Notes: generated by a model from the sequence alone, not told the origin. A stretch of 57,194 bases of DNA from UBA2144 sp964506185 (GCA_964506185.1 CAZDKL010000006.1:1-57194), one strand, 5' to 3'. Counted from the first letter of the stretch, positions 1-9,320 are shown. A program made the numbers and translations.

Positions 1-306
1 ATTTATTTTAATATGATTCACGGAACGTTCTCCCATATATGTATCATCTGTTTGCACCTGCAAGGTCCCGCAACGAGAAGCTATTTCTTCCAGGCAAGGC
101 AATCCCAACTGTTCCCATCCATTGTCCGTACGACCAAGCAGCCATCTGTATTGGTCTCTGTTCAATTCTGTTCTCTTTCCAAAACCATCTGGATATTGGC
201 GATCGGTATAATCTGTAACAGGCTCCAATTTTGCATTTAATACTCTATGAGGATCGTCTCCCCGATACTCTACAAAATCGCCAACGCGGATAGATTCAGA
301 TGACAT
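1..306 (-). CDS. Hypothetical protein, 3' end cut off by the window edge
   Basis: An open frame runs from an ATG at 306 to the first base of the window with no stop, giving 102 residues. It begins MSSESIRVGDFVEYRGDD, which suggests a small beta-barrel fold, but I do not recognise a family. The protein is rich in Asp, Arg and Trp and shows no membrane segment. It is divergent from the RNHCP gene at 364, with a 57-bp AT-rich spacer that probably holds both promoters. The frame is supported by its length and ordinary composition; function is unknown. Confidence 0.6.
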   Translation of the reverse strand, partial: MSSESIRVGDFVEYRGDDPHRVLNAKLEPVTDYTDRQYPDGFGKRTELNRDQYRWLLGRTDNGWEQLGLPCLEEIASRCGTLQVQTDDTYMGERSVNHIKIN

Positions 307-363
307 TAGTAGTTAAGCATATTACAATAATGTTATATTAATGCAAATTTCTAACTTCTTCTA

Positions 364-669
364 ATGCCTCCCTTCATTGCCCGCCAAGAGCCATTCACAT
401 GCGAACACTGCTCAGCAGAAGTTAGCCCCTTAGAAAAAGGATCCTATCGCAATCATTGTCCATATTGTTTATTTTCTAAGCATGTAGATCTGGAAGGACC
501 CGGTGACCGCAAGTCCCTTTGCGGAGGATTGATGCGTCCGGTTTCTTTAGATCAGTCCGGAAAGAAAGGCTGGGTCATAATTCATGAGTGCACGATTTGC
601 GGGAAGAAGATAAATAACAAAGCTGCACCGGATGATCAACTGGATACGTTTAAACAACCTGAGATTTAG
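364..669 (+). CDS. RNHCP domain protein
   Basis: A 101-residue protein carrying the diagnostic RNHCP-family run: a CEHC pair near residues 17-20, the RNHCPYC block at about 30-36, then CGG and a final CTICG pair. The cysteines and histidines suggest one or two zinc-ribbon units. The family is widespread but its function is not established; nucleic-acid binding is only a guess. No Shine-Dalgarno is visible; a weak TAACTT lies 6 nt before the ATG, matching the leaderless pattern seen elsewhere here. A 22-nt palindrome begins 1-2 nt after the stop codon and is shared with the 3' end of the RAYT gene. Confidence 0.85.
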   Translation: MPPFIARQEPFTCEHCSAEVSPLEKGSYRNHCPYCLFSKHVDLEGPGDRKSLCGGLMRPVSLDQSGKKGWVIIHECTICGKKINNKAAPDDQLDTFKQPEI

Positions 670-670
670 A

Positions 671-696
671 GTGTATGTACAATGTACATACAGTCG
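671..696. repeat. Stop-adjacent TGTATGTACA palindrome
   Basis: TGTATGTACA (672-681) and TGTACATACA (683-692) form a perfect 10-bp inverted repeat with a 1-nt centre, 2 nt after the RNHCP stop. The 18 bases ACAATGTACATACAGTCG (679-696) recur exactly, in the same orientation relative to the gene, directly after the stop of the RAYT gene (complement of 37124-37141). Confidence 0.85.
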
Positions 697-865
697 TTAT
701 GTTAACTTAACATAATTTCTTGATACATTTATTTATACACCTTCTTGCCCTTCCGCAAGCTAAATAATTTGATCATTCATATCTAAGCGGAGTACTCTTC
801 CAGTCCCTTCCCCCCGTTGCCATGAGAGCATTCTTACTTGTTGCAGTTTTTGGAGTCCTTATGAT

Positions 866-914
866 TAGTTTGTAGTTTGTAGTGAGTAGTACTACTTACT
901 ACTCACTACCCACT
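866..914. repeat. Word-repeat hairpin (word GTAGTGA)
   Basis: GTAGTGAGTAGTA (879-891) and TACTACTCACTAC (897-909) are a perfect 13-bp inverted repeat around a 5-nt loop, preceded by two more copies of TAGTTTG-type words. It lies about 10 nt past the stop of the minus-strand gene at 924-1355. The rest of the 670-923 gap holds the 671-696 palindrome and a weak CTTGC/GCAAG hairpin; I see no gene in it. Confidence 0.8.
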
Positions 915-923
915 CGTAATACA

Positions 924-1355
924 TCAAGCAACATCAACATCCGACAATCCGCCGGCAAATTGAGTCAAATATTTTTCACTATATGCAGGCTTGATTACCA
1001 CTCTTTCTGACACATTCCCCTCCGGCGCAACAACCAATTGGTCTTCATGTGTATCCGAATTTTCTTCAATTGAAACATCAAAATCCCCTTCTATATTACC
1101 CTCCAATACTTCTTCAATCCCTGCTGAGGCAATGTCTTCTTTGATTTTTTCCTTGAGCTTCTCTTTTACTTTCGGTTCCGACTCCATGTTGAACTGCAAG
1201 TTAGCCAAGTGTTCCATGTGTCCAAGTTCCTTTTCTAAATCTTCCGGTCCTTTAACACGCTCTCTGAGCTTTTCATAAGCTGCAGGAGACATCTTCTCTT
1301 TTGCTTTCTTCATTCTTTCTCGAAGTCCCGGTGGTAATTCAAAAGCCATGGACAT
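924..1355 (-). CDS. Hypothetical charged helical protein
   Basis: A 143-residue protein with a Lys/Glu-rich helical first half (about 7-75, likely coiled coil) and an acidic, more beta-like second half. There is no signal peptide or membrane segment. The ATG at 1355 is preceded by TACTAT at 1367-1362, extended by TG, with 6 nt to the start codon and no SD, so I keep this start. No family recognised. It is the most 3' gene of the minus-strand group that includes the S23 gene and nrdJ. Confidence 0.65.
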   Translation of the reverse strand: MSMAFELPPGLRERMKKAKEKMSPAAYEKLRERVKGPEDLEKELGHMEHLANLQFNMESEPKVKEKLKEKIKEDIASAGIEEVLEGNIEGDFDVSIEENSDTHEDQLVVAPEGNVSERVVIKPAYSEKYLTQFAGGLSDVDVA

Positions 1356-1370
1356 GCATAAATAGTAGCA
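1356..1370 (-). promoter_or_regulatory. Extended -10 promoter, leaderless type
   Basis: On the minus strand TGC-TACTAT sits with its last base 6 nt before the ATG at 1355. There is no convincing -35 box, as expected for an extended -10 promoter. Transcription would start at or very near the start codon. Confidence 0.5.
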
Positions 1371-1403
1371 TATTTCCTATTCAGATTATCACCATATATT
1401 TCT

Positions 1404-1438
1404 GTAGTTCAGTTTACTAGTTAATTGGTTAACTAGTT
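1404..1438. repeat. Word-repeat arm, S23 copy A, left
   Basis: Words of the type TAGTTAAC and TAGTTG fill this stretch. It is an inverted partner of 1841-1875. The stop codon of the S23 gene (1429-1431) and its last residues (ATS) lie inside the arm. Confidence 0.8.
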
Positions 1439-1836
1439 GCATGTTTTCTAACAGTACGCTTTTGTTTTTGATCTAATCCTTGTAAATAACATATTAACTT
1501 AGTCAGCATTCGTCCGATGTATCTTGTTTGTTCAGTTAGTGATTCAAATTCTTGATCTGAAATATATCTCTCATCATGTGCATCGTATAGATGTGCCCTG
1601 ACTTCAGAAGCAGACTTCCTTGCATGACCAAGATATTGAATAAAATCTGGATATGTAAGTGCCTCGCTACCCTCGGCAATATTTGCAGATATTGATCTGG
1701 AAGATCGCGTAATTTGATCAATAAAAGAGTAATCTTTTCTAACATCATCTCGTTTGCATATTTCACGTACTGATTTAACAAGCTTACGACTTTCTTTCCA
1801 TGCATCAATATCTTCAAAAGACCTAAAAGTACTCAT
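1429..1836 (-). CDS. S23 / four-helix-bundle protein (copy A)
   Basis: A 135-residue protein of the 23S-rRNA-intervening-sequence (S23, IVP) family, the fold also used by Avd proteins of diversity-generating retroelements. Family signs are the N-terminal W-K-x-S-R-K-L block, the central 'ITRSSRSISANIAEGS' segment and a late helix with repeated aromatic and Leu positions. In characterised relatives the fold is a basic pentameric bundle that binds nucleic acid; the cellular role of stand-alone copies is unknown. The gene sits between nrdJ and the 924-1355 gene on the same strand. It is enclosed by inverted word repeats, and its own stop lies in one of them. Copies B (15988) and C (47137) in this window are diverged paralogues. 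Confidence 0.88.
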   Translation of the reverse strand: MSTFRSFEDIDAWKESRKLVKSVREICKRDDVRKDYSFIDQITRSSRSISANIAEGSEALTYPDFIQYLGHARKSASEVRAHLYDAHDERYISDQEFESLTEQTRYIGRMLTKLICYLQGLDQKQKRTVRKHATS

Positions 1837-1840
1837 AGGA

Positions 1841-1875
1841 CCAACTAGTTAACTAGTCAACTTGCAACTTGTCAA
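1841..1875. repeat. Word-repeat arm, S23 copy A, right
   Basis: Contains ACTAGTTAACTAGT (itself palindromic) and three AAGTTG/CAACTT words. It is the inverted counterpart of 1404-1438. The nrdJ stop codon (1872-1874) lies inside it, so both the S23 gene and nrdJ terminate in the same word family. Confidence 0.8.
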
Positions 1876-4800
1876 CTACAACCGGAGGTGGCACCGCAAT
1901 CCAGACAAACCTCGCAGCTTCCGTTGCGCTTGACTCGAACGGAGCCGCAGCCCGTACAAATGGAACCAGTGAATCCTTGAAGTTTTGCAATTTCCATCTT
2001 TGTTGGAGCAGCTTCAACTTCCATAACTTGCTCTTCTATCTCTGCAGATGTCTTTTCCTCAACTATCGCTCCCCTGTCTTCGACTTGAGCTGTAGCTCCT
2101 TCATCGAGTATCGGCAAGCTCATTGCAAACGCATCTTTGCTCTTTGTTCCTTCGTCGTATGCTTTTTGAACTAACTCTTTGTTGTGGAATTGCATTGCCT
2201 GTTCCTTTGGAAGGAACTTGAGGGCAAGCCAACGTCCAAGATAATCCATAATACTTGTTACCATCGGAATCTCTTTATTGGTTGTCATTCCCATTGGTTC
2301 AAACCGAGTGTGAACAAGTTTTGAGCATAAGACTTCGATCGGAACTCCATACTGCAAGTTCATTGAAATACTAAGTGCCAATGTGTCCATTACTCCGGAG
2401 AGTGTGGATCCCTCCTTACTCATTTTAATAAACAGCTCCCCTGCTGATCCATCTTCATACAAACCAACGTGGACGTATGCTTCGTGACCTGCGACTGAAA
2501 GTTTGTGCGTGATCGATCTTCTCTCATCAGGCAACTTCCTTCTCCTCGGCACCTCTTTATATACAACTCTCTCAACAATTTCTTTTTTCTCTTCCGATTC
2601 TTTTTTCTCTTTCTTCTCTTTCTTTGAATTTGTACTAAGCGGCTGACTTAACTTGCATCCATCTCTGTAAAGAGCATTTGCCTTGAGACCCTTCTTCCAT
2701 CCGATCATATAAGCTTCTTTTACATCTTCTACAGTCGCTTCATTTGGTAGATTGATCGTTTTGGAAATGGATCCCGTGATGAATGGCTGAACAGCAGCCA
2801 TCATGTTTATGTGTCCTTCTGCCGAGATACATCTGATGCCAGATTTGCCGCATTTGCTTGCGCAATCAAACACAGGAAGATCCTCATCTTTAATATGCGG
2901 AGCTCCCTCAAGTGTCATATGCCCGCAAATAACCGTATTTGCTTCATCGATTTCCTCCTCGCTGAATCCCAGTTCTTTAAGAATATTTAAGTTCGGAGAT
3001 TCTATCTGCTCATCTGTAAGCTCAAGTTTTTTAAGAACTTCGTCGCCAAGTACGAAGCGGTTGAAAGCGAATTGAAGCTCAAAAACTGTTGGCAGAGCCT
3101 GCTCTATCTTTGCAATGCACTCGTCTGTGCATCCTCGACTTTTAAGTGACTGACGATTGATGTGCGGTGCCCCTTCGAGAGATAAAGTACCCAGCACATA
3201 TTTCATAATATCCTGATTTTCCTGCGCACTGTATTCAAGTGAATTAAGGGCAATCGCAACAGACTGATTTACGATTTTCATATAGCCTCCACCTGCAAGT
3301 TTTTTAAATTTAACTATCGCAAAATCCGGTTCCACTCCAGTCGTATCACAATCCATTAACAAACCAATGGTTCCAGTTGGTGCAATAACAGTGGTTTGCG
3401 CATTGCGATAACCGTGCTTTTCTCCGGAAGAGAGTGCACGATCCCAGCATTCTTTTGCGGACTCCAAAAGTTCCGGCAAACATACATGTTGGTTAATACC
3501 TATCGGAAGCACAGAGAGTTCTTCGTATTCTGATGAAGGCGCATCATATGCAGCACGCCTGTGATTGCGCATGACTCTGAGCATGTGATCACGATTCTTT
3601 GAATATTCTTTAAATGTTCCCAAGTGTTTTGCCATTTCCGCCGAAGTTGCATAAGACTCTCCCGTAAGAATTGCAGTTAATGATCCTGCGATTGCACGAC
3701 CGCGCGCTGAATCGTATGGAATTCCCATTCGCATTAGGAGCGCACCCAAGTTTGCATAACCAAGTCCTAGTGTGCGGAAGTCGAAGCTTAGTTTTGCAAT
3801 TTCTTCACTTGGAAACTGCGCCATTAGAACCGATATCTCCAGAACTATCGTCCAAAGTCTAACTGCATGTTTATACTTTTCTATTTCGAATGTTTTGTGT
3901 TCTTGGTCATAAAACTTCATCAAGTTGAGCGATGCTAAATTGCATGCAGTATTATCCAAAAACATATACTCACTGCACGGATTGCTGGCATTTATTTGTC
4001 CACTTTCCGGACATGTATGCCACTCATTAATTGTAGTGTCATATTGCACTCCTGGATCAGCACACGCCCACGCGGCATATCCTATCTTATCCCAAAGCTC
4101 ACGCGCTCTCATTGTCTTGCATGGCTCAGGTTCGGTACCCTCTTTTTTGGCTTTCTTAAGCGAAGTTCTCCATATCAAGTTCCACTCCCCATCCTTTTCT
4201 ACTCGTTCGAAAAAGCTATGCGGAATGCGAACAGAGTTGTTTGAGTTTTGTCCGGAAACTGTCTGATAAGCTTCCGAGTTGAAGTCGGTTGAGTATCCCG
4301 CGTCAGCCATGGCCGCAACTTTCTTTTCTTCATTCACTTTCCAGTCTATGAACTTTTCGATATCCGGATGATCCAGATTCAGACAAACCATTTTTGCCGC
4401 TCTTCTTGTTGTGCCGCCTGACTTTATTGCACCCGCGGCGCGGTCGCCGATCTTTAGGAAGCTCATAAGACCTGAACTGACGCCGCCGCCGGAGAGCGGC
4501 TCTCCCTCTCCTCTAATTTTGGAAAAGTTTGTTCCTGTTCCCGAACCGTATTTGAAAAGACGCGCTTCGCGAACCCACAGTTCCATAATCCCTCCGGAAT
4601 TAACCATGTCGTCTTTAACGGATTGTATAAAACAAGCATGTGGCTGAGGATGTGTATATGCATCCGTACTTTTCCTAACCTCGCCGGTGTTTGCATCACA
4701 ATAGTAATGACCTTGAGCAGGGCCTGTTATTCCATACAAATAATTTAATCCTGTATTGAACCATTGCGGACTGTTAGGCGCCGCCATCTGGTGAACCAAC

Positions 4801-5267
4801 ATATATTTAAGCTCATCTTCGAACGCCTGCGCATCCTGCAAAGTTTCAAAGTAATTGAACTTTTCCCCCCAATTACGCCAGCATCCTGCCAAACGCTTGA
4901 CTACTTGTTTGACACTTCGTTCAGGCCCAGTTACTACCTGGCCTTTTTCATCTTTGATCACATTTCCCTCTTCATCGAACTGCGGAACCTCAGCTTTTCT
5001 AAAATACTTGCTGACAACTATATCCGTTGCAACCTGGCTCCAGTCCGCAGGAATTTCTGCCCCATCCATTTCGAAGACAGTTGAACCATCTGGGTTTTTG
5101 ATTGCACTGAGTCTTTTTTCATATTTTACCTCCTCAAGCGGATCGCTTCCGGGCGTCGTGAATCTTCTTCCGATAGTCATTCCTTTTTTAGAGGTTTCGC
5201 CCGAAGCCTGAGTAGTCTGAGCACTTGAAGCATGCGACGCGGGGGTGGCTTTTGCGGTAGGTTCCAT
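1872..5267 (-). CDS. nrdJ: Class II (B12-dependent) ribonucleotide reductase
   Basis: Reduces ribonucleotides to deoxyribonucleotides using adenosylcobalamin, so it needs no oxygen or radical-generating subunit. Visible marks are the GSGTGTNFSKIRG loop, the NPCSE active-site motif (N-x-C-x-E), and the APTGTIGLLMDCDTTGVEPD block typical of this large class II form. A TSCPD-type domain follows at about 950-1060. The C-terminal Cys cluster (CTGCG...CEVCLDCG) matches the redox-shuttle tail. Length from the ATG at 5267 is 1131 residues, normal for the family; a TTG at 5294 would add nine residues and cannot be excluded. No SD is seen. It is the only dNTP-synthesis gene in the window. The stop codon overlaps a word-repeat arm shared with S23 copy A. 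Confidence 0.95.
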   Translation of the reverse strand: MEPTAKATPASHASSAQTTQASGETSKKGMTIGRRFTTPGSDPLEEVKYEKRLSAIKNPDGSTVFEMDGAEIPADWSQVATDIVVSKYFRKAEVPQFDEEGNVIKDEKGQVVTGPERSVKQVVKRLAGCWRNWGEKFNYFETLQDAQAFEDELKYMLVHQMAAPNSPQWFNTGLNYLYGITGPAQGHYYCDANTGEVRKSTDAYTHPQPHACFIQSVKDDMVNSGGIMELWVREARLFKYGSGTGTNFSKIRGEGEPLSGGGVSSGLMSFLKIGDRAAGAIKSGGTTRRAAKMVCLNLDHPDIEKFIDWKVNEEKKVAAMADAGYSTDFNSEAYQTVSGQNSNNSVRIPHSFFERVEKDGEWNLIWRTSLKKAKKEGTEPEPCKTMRARELWDKIGYAAWACADPGVQYDTTINEWHTCPESGQINASNPCSEYMFLDNTACNLASLNLMKFYDQEHKTFEIEKYKHAVRLWTIVLEISVLMAQFPSEEIAKLSFDFRTLGLGYANLGALLMRMGIPYDSARGRAIAGSLTAILTGESYATSAEMAKHLGTFKEYSKNRDHMLRVMRNHRRAAYDAPSSEYEELSVLPIGINQHVCLPELLESAKECWDRALSSGEKHGYRNAQTTVIAPTGTIGLLMDCDTTGVEPDFAIVKFKKLAGGGYMKIVNQSVAIALNSLEYSAQENQDIMKYVLGTLSLEGAPHINRQSLKSRGCTDECIAKIEQALPTVFELQFAFNRFVLGDEVLKKLELTDEQIESPNLNILKELGFSEEEIDEANTVICGHMTLEGAPHIKDEDLPVFDCASKCGKSGIRCISAEGHINMMAAVQPFITGSISKTINLPNEATVEDVKEAYMIGWKKGLKANALYRDGCKLSQPLSTNSKKEKKEKKESEEKKEIVERVVYKEVPRRRKLPDERRSITHKLSVAGHEAYVHVGLYEDGSAGELFIKMSKEGSTLSGVMDTLALSISMNLQYGVPIEVLCSKLVHTRFEPMGMTTNKEIPMVTSIMDYLGRWLALKFLPKEQAMQFHNKELVQKAYDEGTKSKDAFAMSLPILDEGATAQVEDRGAIVEEKTSAEIEEQVMEVEAAPTKMEIAKLQGFTGSICTGCGSVRVKRNGSCEVCLDCGATSGCS

Positions 5268-5419
5268 TGTCTTTTTGTCAAGTAGGAAACACAATATGCT
5301 GTGTTAGGAACAGCAATCGCGCACGATATATAGTTACTTAGCACAGGGCAATTATTTAAGATTGACTTTGATAAATGTCAGTGTTGAGTGATATAAATCG
5401 TAATATTTAACGCTACTTC

Positions 5420-5434
5420 TGCTACAATAACTTC
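5420..5434 (+). promoter_or_regulatory. Extended -10 promoter, leaderless type
   Basis: TGC-TACAAT at 5420-5428, then 6 nt, then the ATG at 5435. No SD is present. The extended TGn makes up for the absence of a good -35. Confidence 0.6.
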
Positions 5435-6112
5435 ATGAAAATACTCATTCTAGTTGCTGGTACAAACGCTAAAAGTAACTCTCATGTACTAGCCCAATCA
5501 TTCGAAAAAGGAATACGGGAGTTCTCACCTGAAATTGAGGTGAGTCTAATTCGACTTAAGGACCTCTCCATAGACCATTTCAATCTGGAGCATTACGAGG
5601 AGGATGCAAATGAAGAGGAGGATTTTTTGAGAATCAAAGAGCTTTTTTCAAGCTCAAGCGGAGTAGTATTGGCATCGCCAATCTGGAATTTCGGTGTACC
5701 GGCACATCTTAAGAATCTGATAGACAGAATGGGTAGCTTCGCACTAGATAAGACAAAGAGTCAAGGCACGCTCAATGGCAAACCTTTCTACCTGATCTTC
5801 ACCGGAGGAGCACCGCTTCCGGCATGGAAAGGACTGATGAGAAAGACTAGTAGCTTTGTTCCAGAGTCAATCAAGTACTTTGGTGGAACAATTTTTAGTA
5901 CACACTTTGAACCAAAATGTACTGCGGGTAAGGGGGAATTTAAGCTAGTAGTTGACAAGAGAGAAACTAGCTTAAACAAGCTAAAAGAAGAGGGCTGCCG
6001 TTTCGCAGAAATGGTGGATAAGTACGCGAAAAACGGCAAACTTCCTGTAAAACAGAAATATGTAAAAAAGATGTATTCACTGGGTCAGAAGGTTAATAAA
6101 AAGATTTCTTAA
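5435..6112 (+). CDS. NAD(P)H-dependent FMN reductase / flavodoxin-fold protein
   Basis: A 225-residue flavodoxin-fold protein. The N-terminal MKILILVAGTN...SNS loop would bind FMN phosphate, and SPIWNFGVPAHLKNLIDR at about 87-105 is the classic block of the NADPH-dependent FMN reductase family. 'FTGGAP' follows in the place of the usual GG loop. Likely role: two-electron reduction of flavin or quinone by NAD(P)H in the cytoplasm; the true substrate cannot be read. The C-terminal 50 residues are Lys-rich and longer than in the minimal family. It has its own promoter and no operon partner. Confidence 0.85.
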   Translation: MKILILVAGTNAKSNSHVLAQSFEKGIREFSPEIEVSLIRLKDLSIDHFNLEHYEEDANEEEDFLRIKELFSSSSGVVLASPIWNFGVPAHLKNLIDRMGSFALDKTKSQGTLNGKPFYLIFTGGAPLPAWKGLMRKTSSFVPESIKYFGGTIFSTHFEPKCTAGKGEFKLVVDKRETSLNKLKEEGCRFAEMVDKYAKNGKLPVKQKYVKKMYSLGQKVNKKIS

Positions 6113-6205
6113 ACGATATCTCAGAGATAAATCTTCCCTGAAACATCTTCAGGAGCTAATCGATACCAAAAAACAGTTTTTTTTTATGGAACAAATTTAT
6201 CAATA

Positions 6206-6235
6206 TTGCAACTCCTTTCTTTTTAATAATATTAC
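6206..6235 (+). promoter_or_regulatory. Possible promoter of the S-layer gene
   Basis: TTGCAA (6206-6211), an 18-nt spacer and TATTAC (6230-6235) would give a leader of about 45 nt. The leader ends in a pyrimidine-rich run (CCCTTTCCC) just before the ATG at 6287. The match is moderate only. Confidence 0.35.
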
Positions 6236-6286
6236 ATCAATCTATAAGATTTATAGAAAGTATTTCTGTTTCTAACCCTTTCCCAG

Positions 6287-9265
6287 ATGACTACACCATC
6301 ACTTCTCGCAAGAGACACTTCTTTACTTATGAAGATGAGCATTGCCATGCTCGCAATCTTCTTTTTCTGCATCGGTATCTCGCAAGCCCATGCCACAGTT
6401 TACTACTGGATGGGAGCCGAGAGCTCCAGTGGTGACGGCTGGGAAGACGGTGCCAACTGGACGACCACTCCATATGGTACGACTGCAGCCGACGCATGGC
6501 CGGATGGAAATGACGATACCGCCGTTTTTGCCACCTCTGGAACTACAACTAAGGTCTTGGGTGCAACCCTGACCGTTGGAGGTATTCACATTCGGCACAC
6601 ATATACTGGAACACTAGTGTTAGGTTCTGGATCTTATACCAATGTTGTTACCGTCGGTAACGGTGGTATTAATGTTGGATCCGGACGAATTATTGGAGGC
6701 TCTGGAGCAATTAACTGTTCTGGTAGCTACGTTCAAACAGGAGGAATTGTTGCTCCGTTGGGAGGACTGTTCACAATTACTGGAAGCTTCTTGCTTCATA
6801 GCGAGAACTCAAGCGGTAATGCAGCTCAGTTTGTTTCTACAGGAGGATCACTTAAGTTCCAGGGAACAGCTGATCAGACATTTGAAATTGAAAGCGATGC
6901 CTCTCTAACAATGAGCGGACTTATTATTGATAACGTAGGAGCAGGTACCGCAGATGACGTGACACTATCAGGAAGTAACATTTCCGCAAGCGCTGTAGTG
7001 ATAACGCTTGGAGGACTTGATTTGAAGACAGAGAATCAGACGCTTACCGCCGTAAGCTTGGTTATGGCTGATGCAGCTCAAGCAACACTTTCTGCTGGCT
7101 CAGCTGTTTCATTCTCAGGAGATGTCACTGTGGGAGATGCGGCAACATTCTCCGTCACAGGTGGAACTTTGACTCTTAATGGAACAACTGCAGATCAAGC
7201 TGTTGATCTTGATGGCCAGCAAGTAGAGACTCTTGTCATTAATAACTCAGCCGGAACTACTGCCGACGACGTCATTATTGCTGGAGGCGCCTTGGCTGTT
7301 TCCGGTGCTTTGACTATTACAGAGGGTAATCTGCACATGGAACAACAGCACCTACAAGTACAAGGTAACATTACTCTTGCAGATGACGCTGACGCCATGC
7401 TTTCAACTTACAAGAATATAAGCACTTCTGGTTCCATCTCAGTCGGAGACGCAGCATTCCTTTCCATAACTGGAGGAACACTAACTTTGAATGGTGCTGC
7501 TGATCAAACTTTGGATCTCGATAGCGAAGGAATTAGCGCACTTACAATCAACAACTCTGGAGGAGGTACTGCCGATGACATCACAGTAAATGGTACTGCA
7601 TTGAATCTTTCTGGAGCACTTACAGTAACTCTAGGTAACTTGGATCTTGCTACAAATGATATTCCACTTACGGTATCAGGAGGTCTTACATTGGCTAACG
7701 CTGCACAGGCAACAATGGACACCGATGCAAACGTAACTCTATCCGGTGCAGTTTCTGTTGGTACAGATGCCACACTGACTGCTTCTGTCGGAGGTACATG
7801 GCAAATTCAGGACAATGACACGCAAGTAGACTTCGACAACAACATTTTGTATGCACTTCAAATCTCCACGATTGCATCTGGTAGTGGAACAATGCTTTCT
7901 GGCACAGCGAGTGTAAGTACATCGTTGACTGTTGATTCCGGATCTATCCTTTCTCTTAGCGGATACGTCCTATTTGCAACAGGTGCAACCGTTACAAACA
8001 ATGGATACATAGATGAAGAAGGAACCATTACTTCCGGTTACAGTTCCTGGATTGCACAAAAGGGATCTGCACAATCTTCAAAGATGGCAGCTGGAACCAC
8101 CAACTCATATGGTATTGGTGAAACTATTTCATTTATTCTCACAGAAGGTTCCAAGAACGTTCGTGGACTAACTGCCGAAACTCTGACTGGAACAATTAAG
8201 GTTGGAACTGATACAGAGACAGGCGCGATAACAGAAGCAGGCTTGGCTTCAAATACATTCCGCTTTGATATTGGTACTGCTAATGCAACTGCCACCGCAT
8301 ACAACGGTACTTTGGAAGCCACCACTACGAGTACTGTAACGTTCTTCTACACAGATCAGGAAGGCGATGCAATGCAAGCAACTGGTACAACAACACTGGT
8401 GCTCGGAGGAGGAACAGACGCTGCAGATAGAGCCGCAAGAGCTGCAGCAATGCGAGCCGCATGGGAAGCACAGCAAGCAGCTCAGAACACCGGTGGAGGT
8501 GGTGGCGGAGGTGGTGGCGGAGGTGGAGGAGGTACTGCTAGCAGTACTCCAACCACAACTACAACAACTACAGATGGAACAACGGATGCAGGTGAAGGAG
8601 ACGGAACAGCAGGAGAGAGTGAAGGAGAAGGGGCTACCGAGACTCAAGGAGCATTATCTCTTTCTCTATCACAACAAGATGGCCGTTCACTAAAAGTAAC
8701 AATTGACGGCAAAGATGTAACTATGAGAGATGTATCATCTGCTGCTTGGTATGCGCCATTCGTATTCTCGTTGATTGATAAGGGAGTCGTTTCCGGATAC
8801 AGAGATAGCAGAGGACGACCTACAGGAGAATTCGGTCCAGGAAACTCAGTTACATACGCAGAAGTAGCCAAGATGGCACTGGGTGCCGCTGGCAAGAATC
8901 CTCTTTCTGGCAAGTCCCCCAACCTAAGGTCTGCGAGAGGACAATGGTCTGCAGGATACGTAGCAAAGATGGAAAGCCTTGGTGTTTCTATCTTCAAGAA
9001 TGATCGATTGAATGTAAATGACCCTGCCCCAAGAGGTGCTGTGATCCAGACCATTATGGAAGTGTTCGGAAGAAATGTAGGAGGTGCAACCGGAGGCAAA
9101 TACTCTGATGTTTCAACAGGAACTCCAAATGCAGGAGCCATCGAAACAGCTACTACTGATGGTCTAGTATCCGGTGATGATAACGCTAGCACCTTCCGAC
9201 CTCGCTCACCGATCAACAGAGCAGAGGTTTCCAAGGTAATTCTGAACGCGATTCAGATGTATTAA
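6287..9265 (+). CDS. Surface (S-layer type) protein with SLH domains
   Basis: A 992-residue secreted protein. An N-terminal signal peptide with a hydrophobic core at about 15-32 likely ends near A-H-A at residue 37. Four degenerate units of about 105 residues follow, starting near 188, 293, 398 and 501 (core words LTLNG-ADQ-LDLD, INNS-G-TADD, SGALT-T-GNL), suggesting a beta-solenoid. A glycine run begins near residue 736, followed by a Thr/Glu/Gly-rich linker. The last 180 residues carry SLH-type repeats (GVVSGYRD, EFGPGNSVTYAEVAKM, DGLVSGDDNASTFRPRSPINRAEVSKVI), which bind cell-wall polymers. It is therefore likely a cell-surface or S-layer protein. Strong codon regularity suggests high expression. 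It is monocistronic and followed by an intrinsic terminator. Confidence 0.88.
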   Translation: MTTPSLLARDTSLLMKMSIAMLAIFFFCIGISQAHATVYYWMGAESSSGDGWEDGANWTTTPYGTTAADAWPDGNDDTAVFATSGTTTKVLGATLTVGGIHIRHTYTGTLVLGSGSYTNVVTVGNGGINVGSGRIIGGSGAINCSGSYVQTGGIVAPLGGLFTITGSFLLHSENSSGNAAQFVSTGGSLKFQGTADQTFEIESDASLTMSGLIIDNVGAGTADDVTLSGSNISASAVVITLGGLDLKTENQTLTAVSLVMADAAQATLSAGSAVSFSGDVTVGDAATFSVTGGTLTLNGTTADQAVDLDGQQVETLVINNSAGTTADDVIIAGGALAVSGALTITEGNLHMEQQHLQVQGNITLADDADAMLSTYKNISTSGSISVGDAAFLSITGGTLTLNGAADQTLDLDSEGISALTINNSGGGTADDITVNGTALNLSGALTVTLGNLDLATNDIPLTVSGGLTLANAAQATMDTDANVTLSGAVSVGTDATLTASVGGTWQIQDNDTQVDFDNNILYALQISTIASGSGTMLSGTASVSTSLTVDSGSILSLSGYVLFATGATVTNNGYIDEEGTITSGYSSWIAQKGSAQSSKMAAGTTNSYGIGETISFILTEGSKNVRGLTAETLTGTIKVGTDTETGAITEAGLASNTFRFDIGTANATATAYNGTLEATTTSTVTFFYTDQEGDAMQATGTTTLVLGGGTDAADRAARAAAMRAAWEAQQAAQNTGGGGGGGGGGGGGGTASSTPTTTTTTTDGTTDAGEGDGTAGESEGEGATETQGALSLSLSQQDGRSLKVTIDGKDVTMRDVSSAAWYAPFVFSLIDKGVVSGYRDSRGRPTGEFGPGNSVTYAEVAKMALGAAGKNPLSGKSPNLRSARGQWSAGYVAKMESLGVSIFKNDRLNVNDPAPRGAVIQTIMEVFGRNVGGATGGKYSDVSTGTPNAGAIETATTDGLVSGDDNASTFRPRSPINRAEVSKVILNAIQMY

Positions 9266-9295
9266 TAGAAATGACATGAAGTGTTGGTGAGAAAG

Positions 9296-9318
9296 ACCCC
9301 GTGCGAGCGGGGTTTTTC
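9296..9318 (+). terminator. Intrinsic terminator after the S-layer gene
   Basis: ACCCCG (9296-9301), a 6-nt loop and CGGGGT (9308-9313) run into a T-tract. It ends the S-layer transcript about 30 nt after its stop. Confidence 0.85.
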
Positions 9319-9320
9319 TT

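Noticed and set aside
1844..1857. ACTAGTTAACTAGT matches the core of the E. coli trp operator
   Set aside because: It arises from overlapping AGTTAAC words in the S23 copy A flank, is placed at a gene end, and the TrpR-like protein here is of the YerC branch with a different recognition helix. Treated as coincidence.
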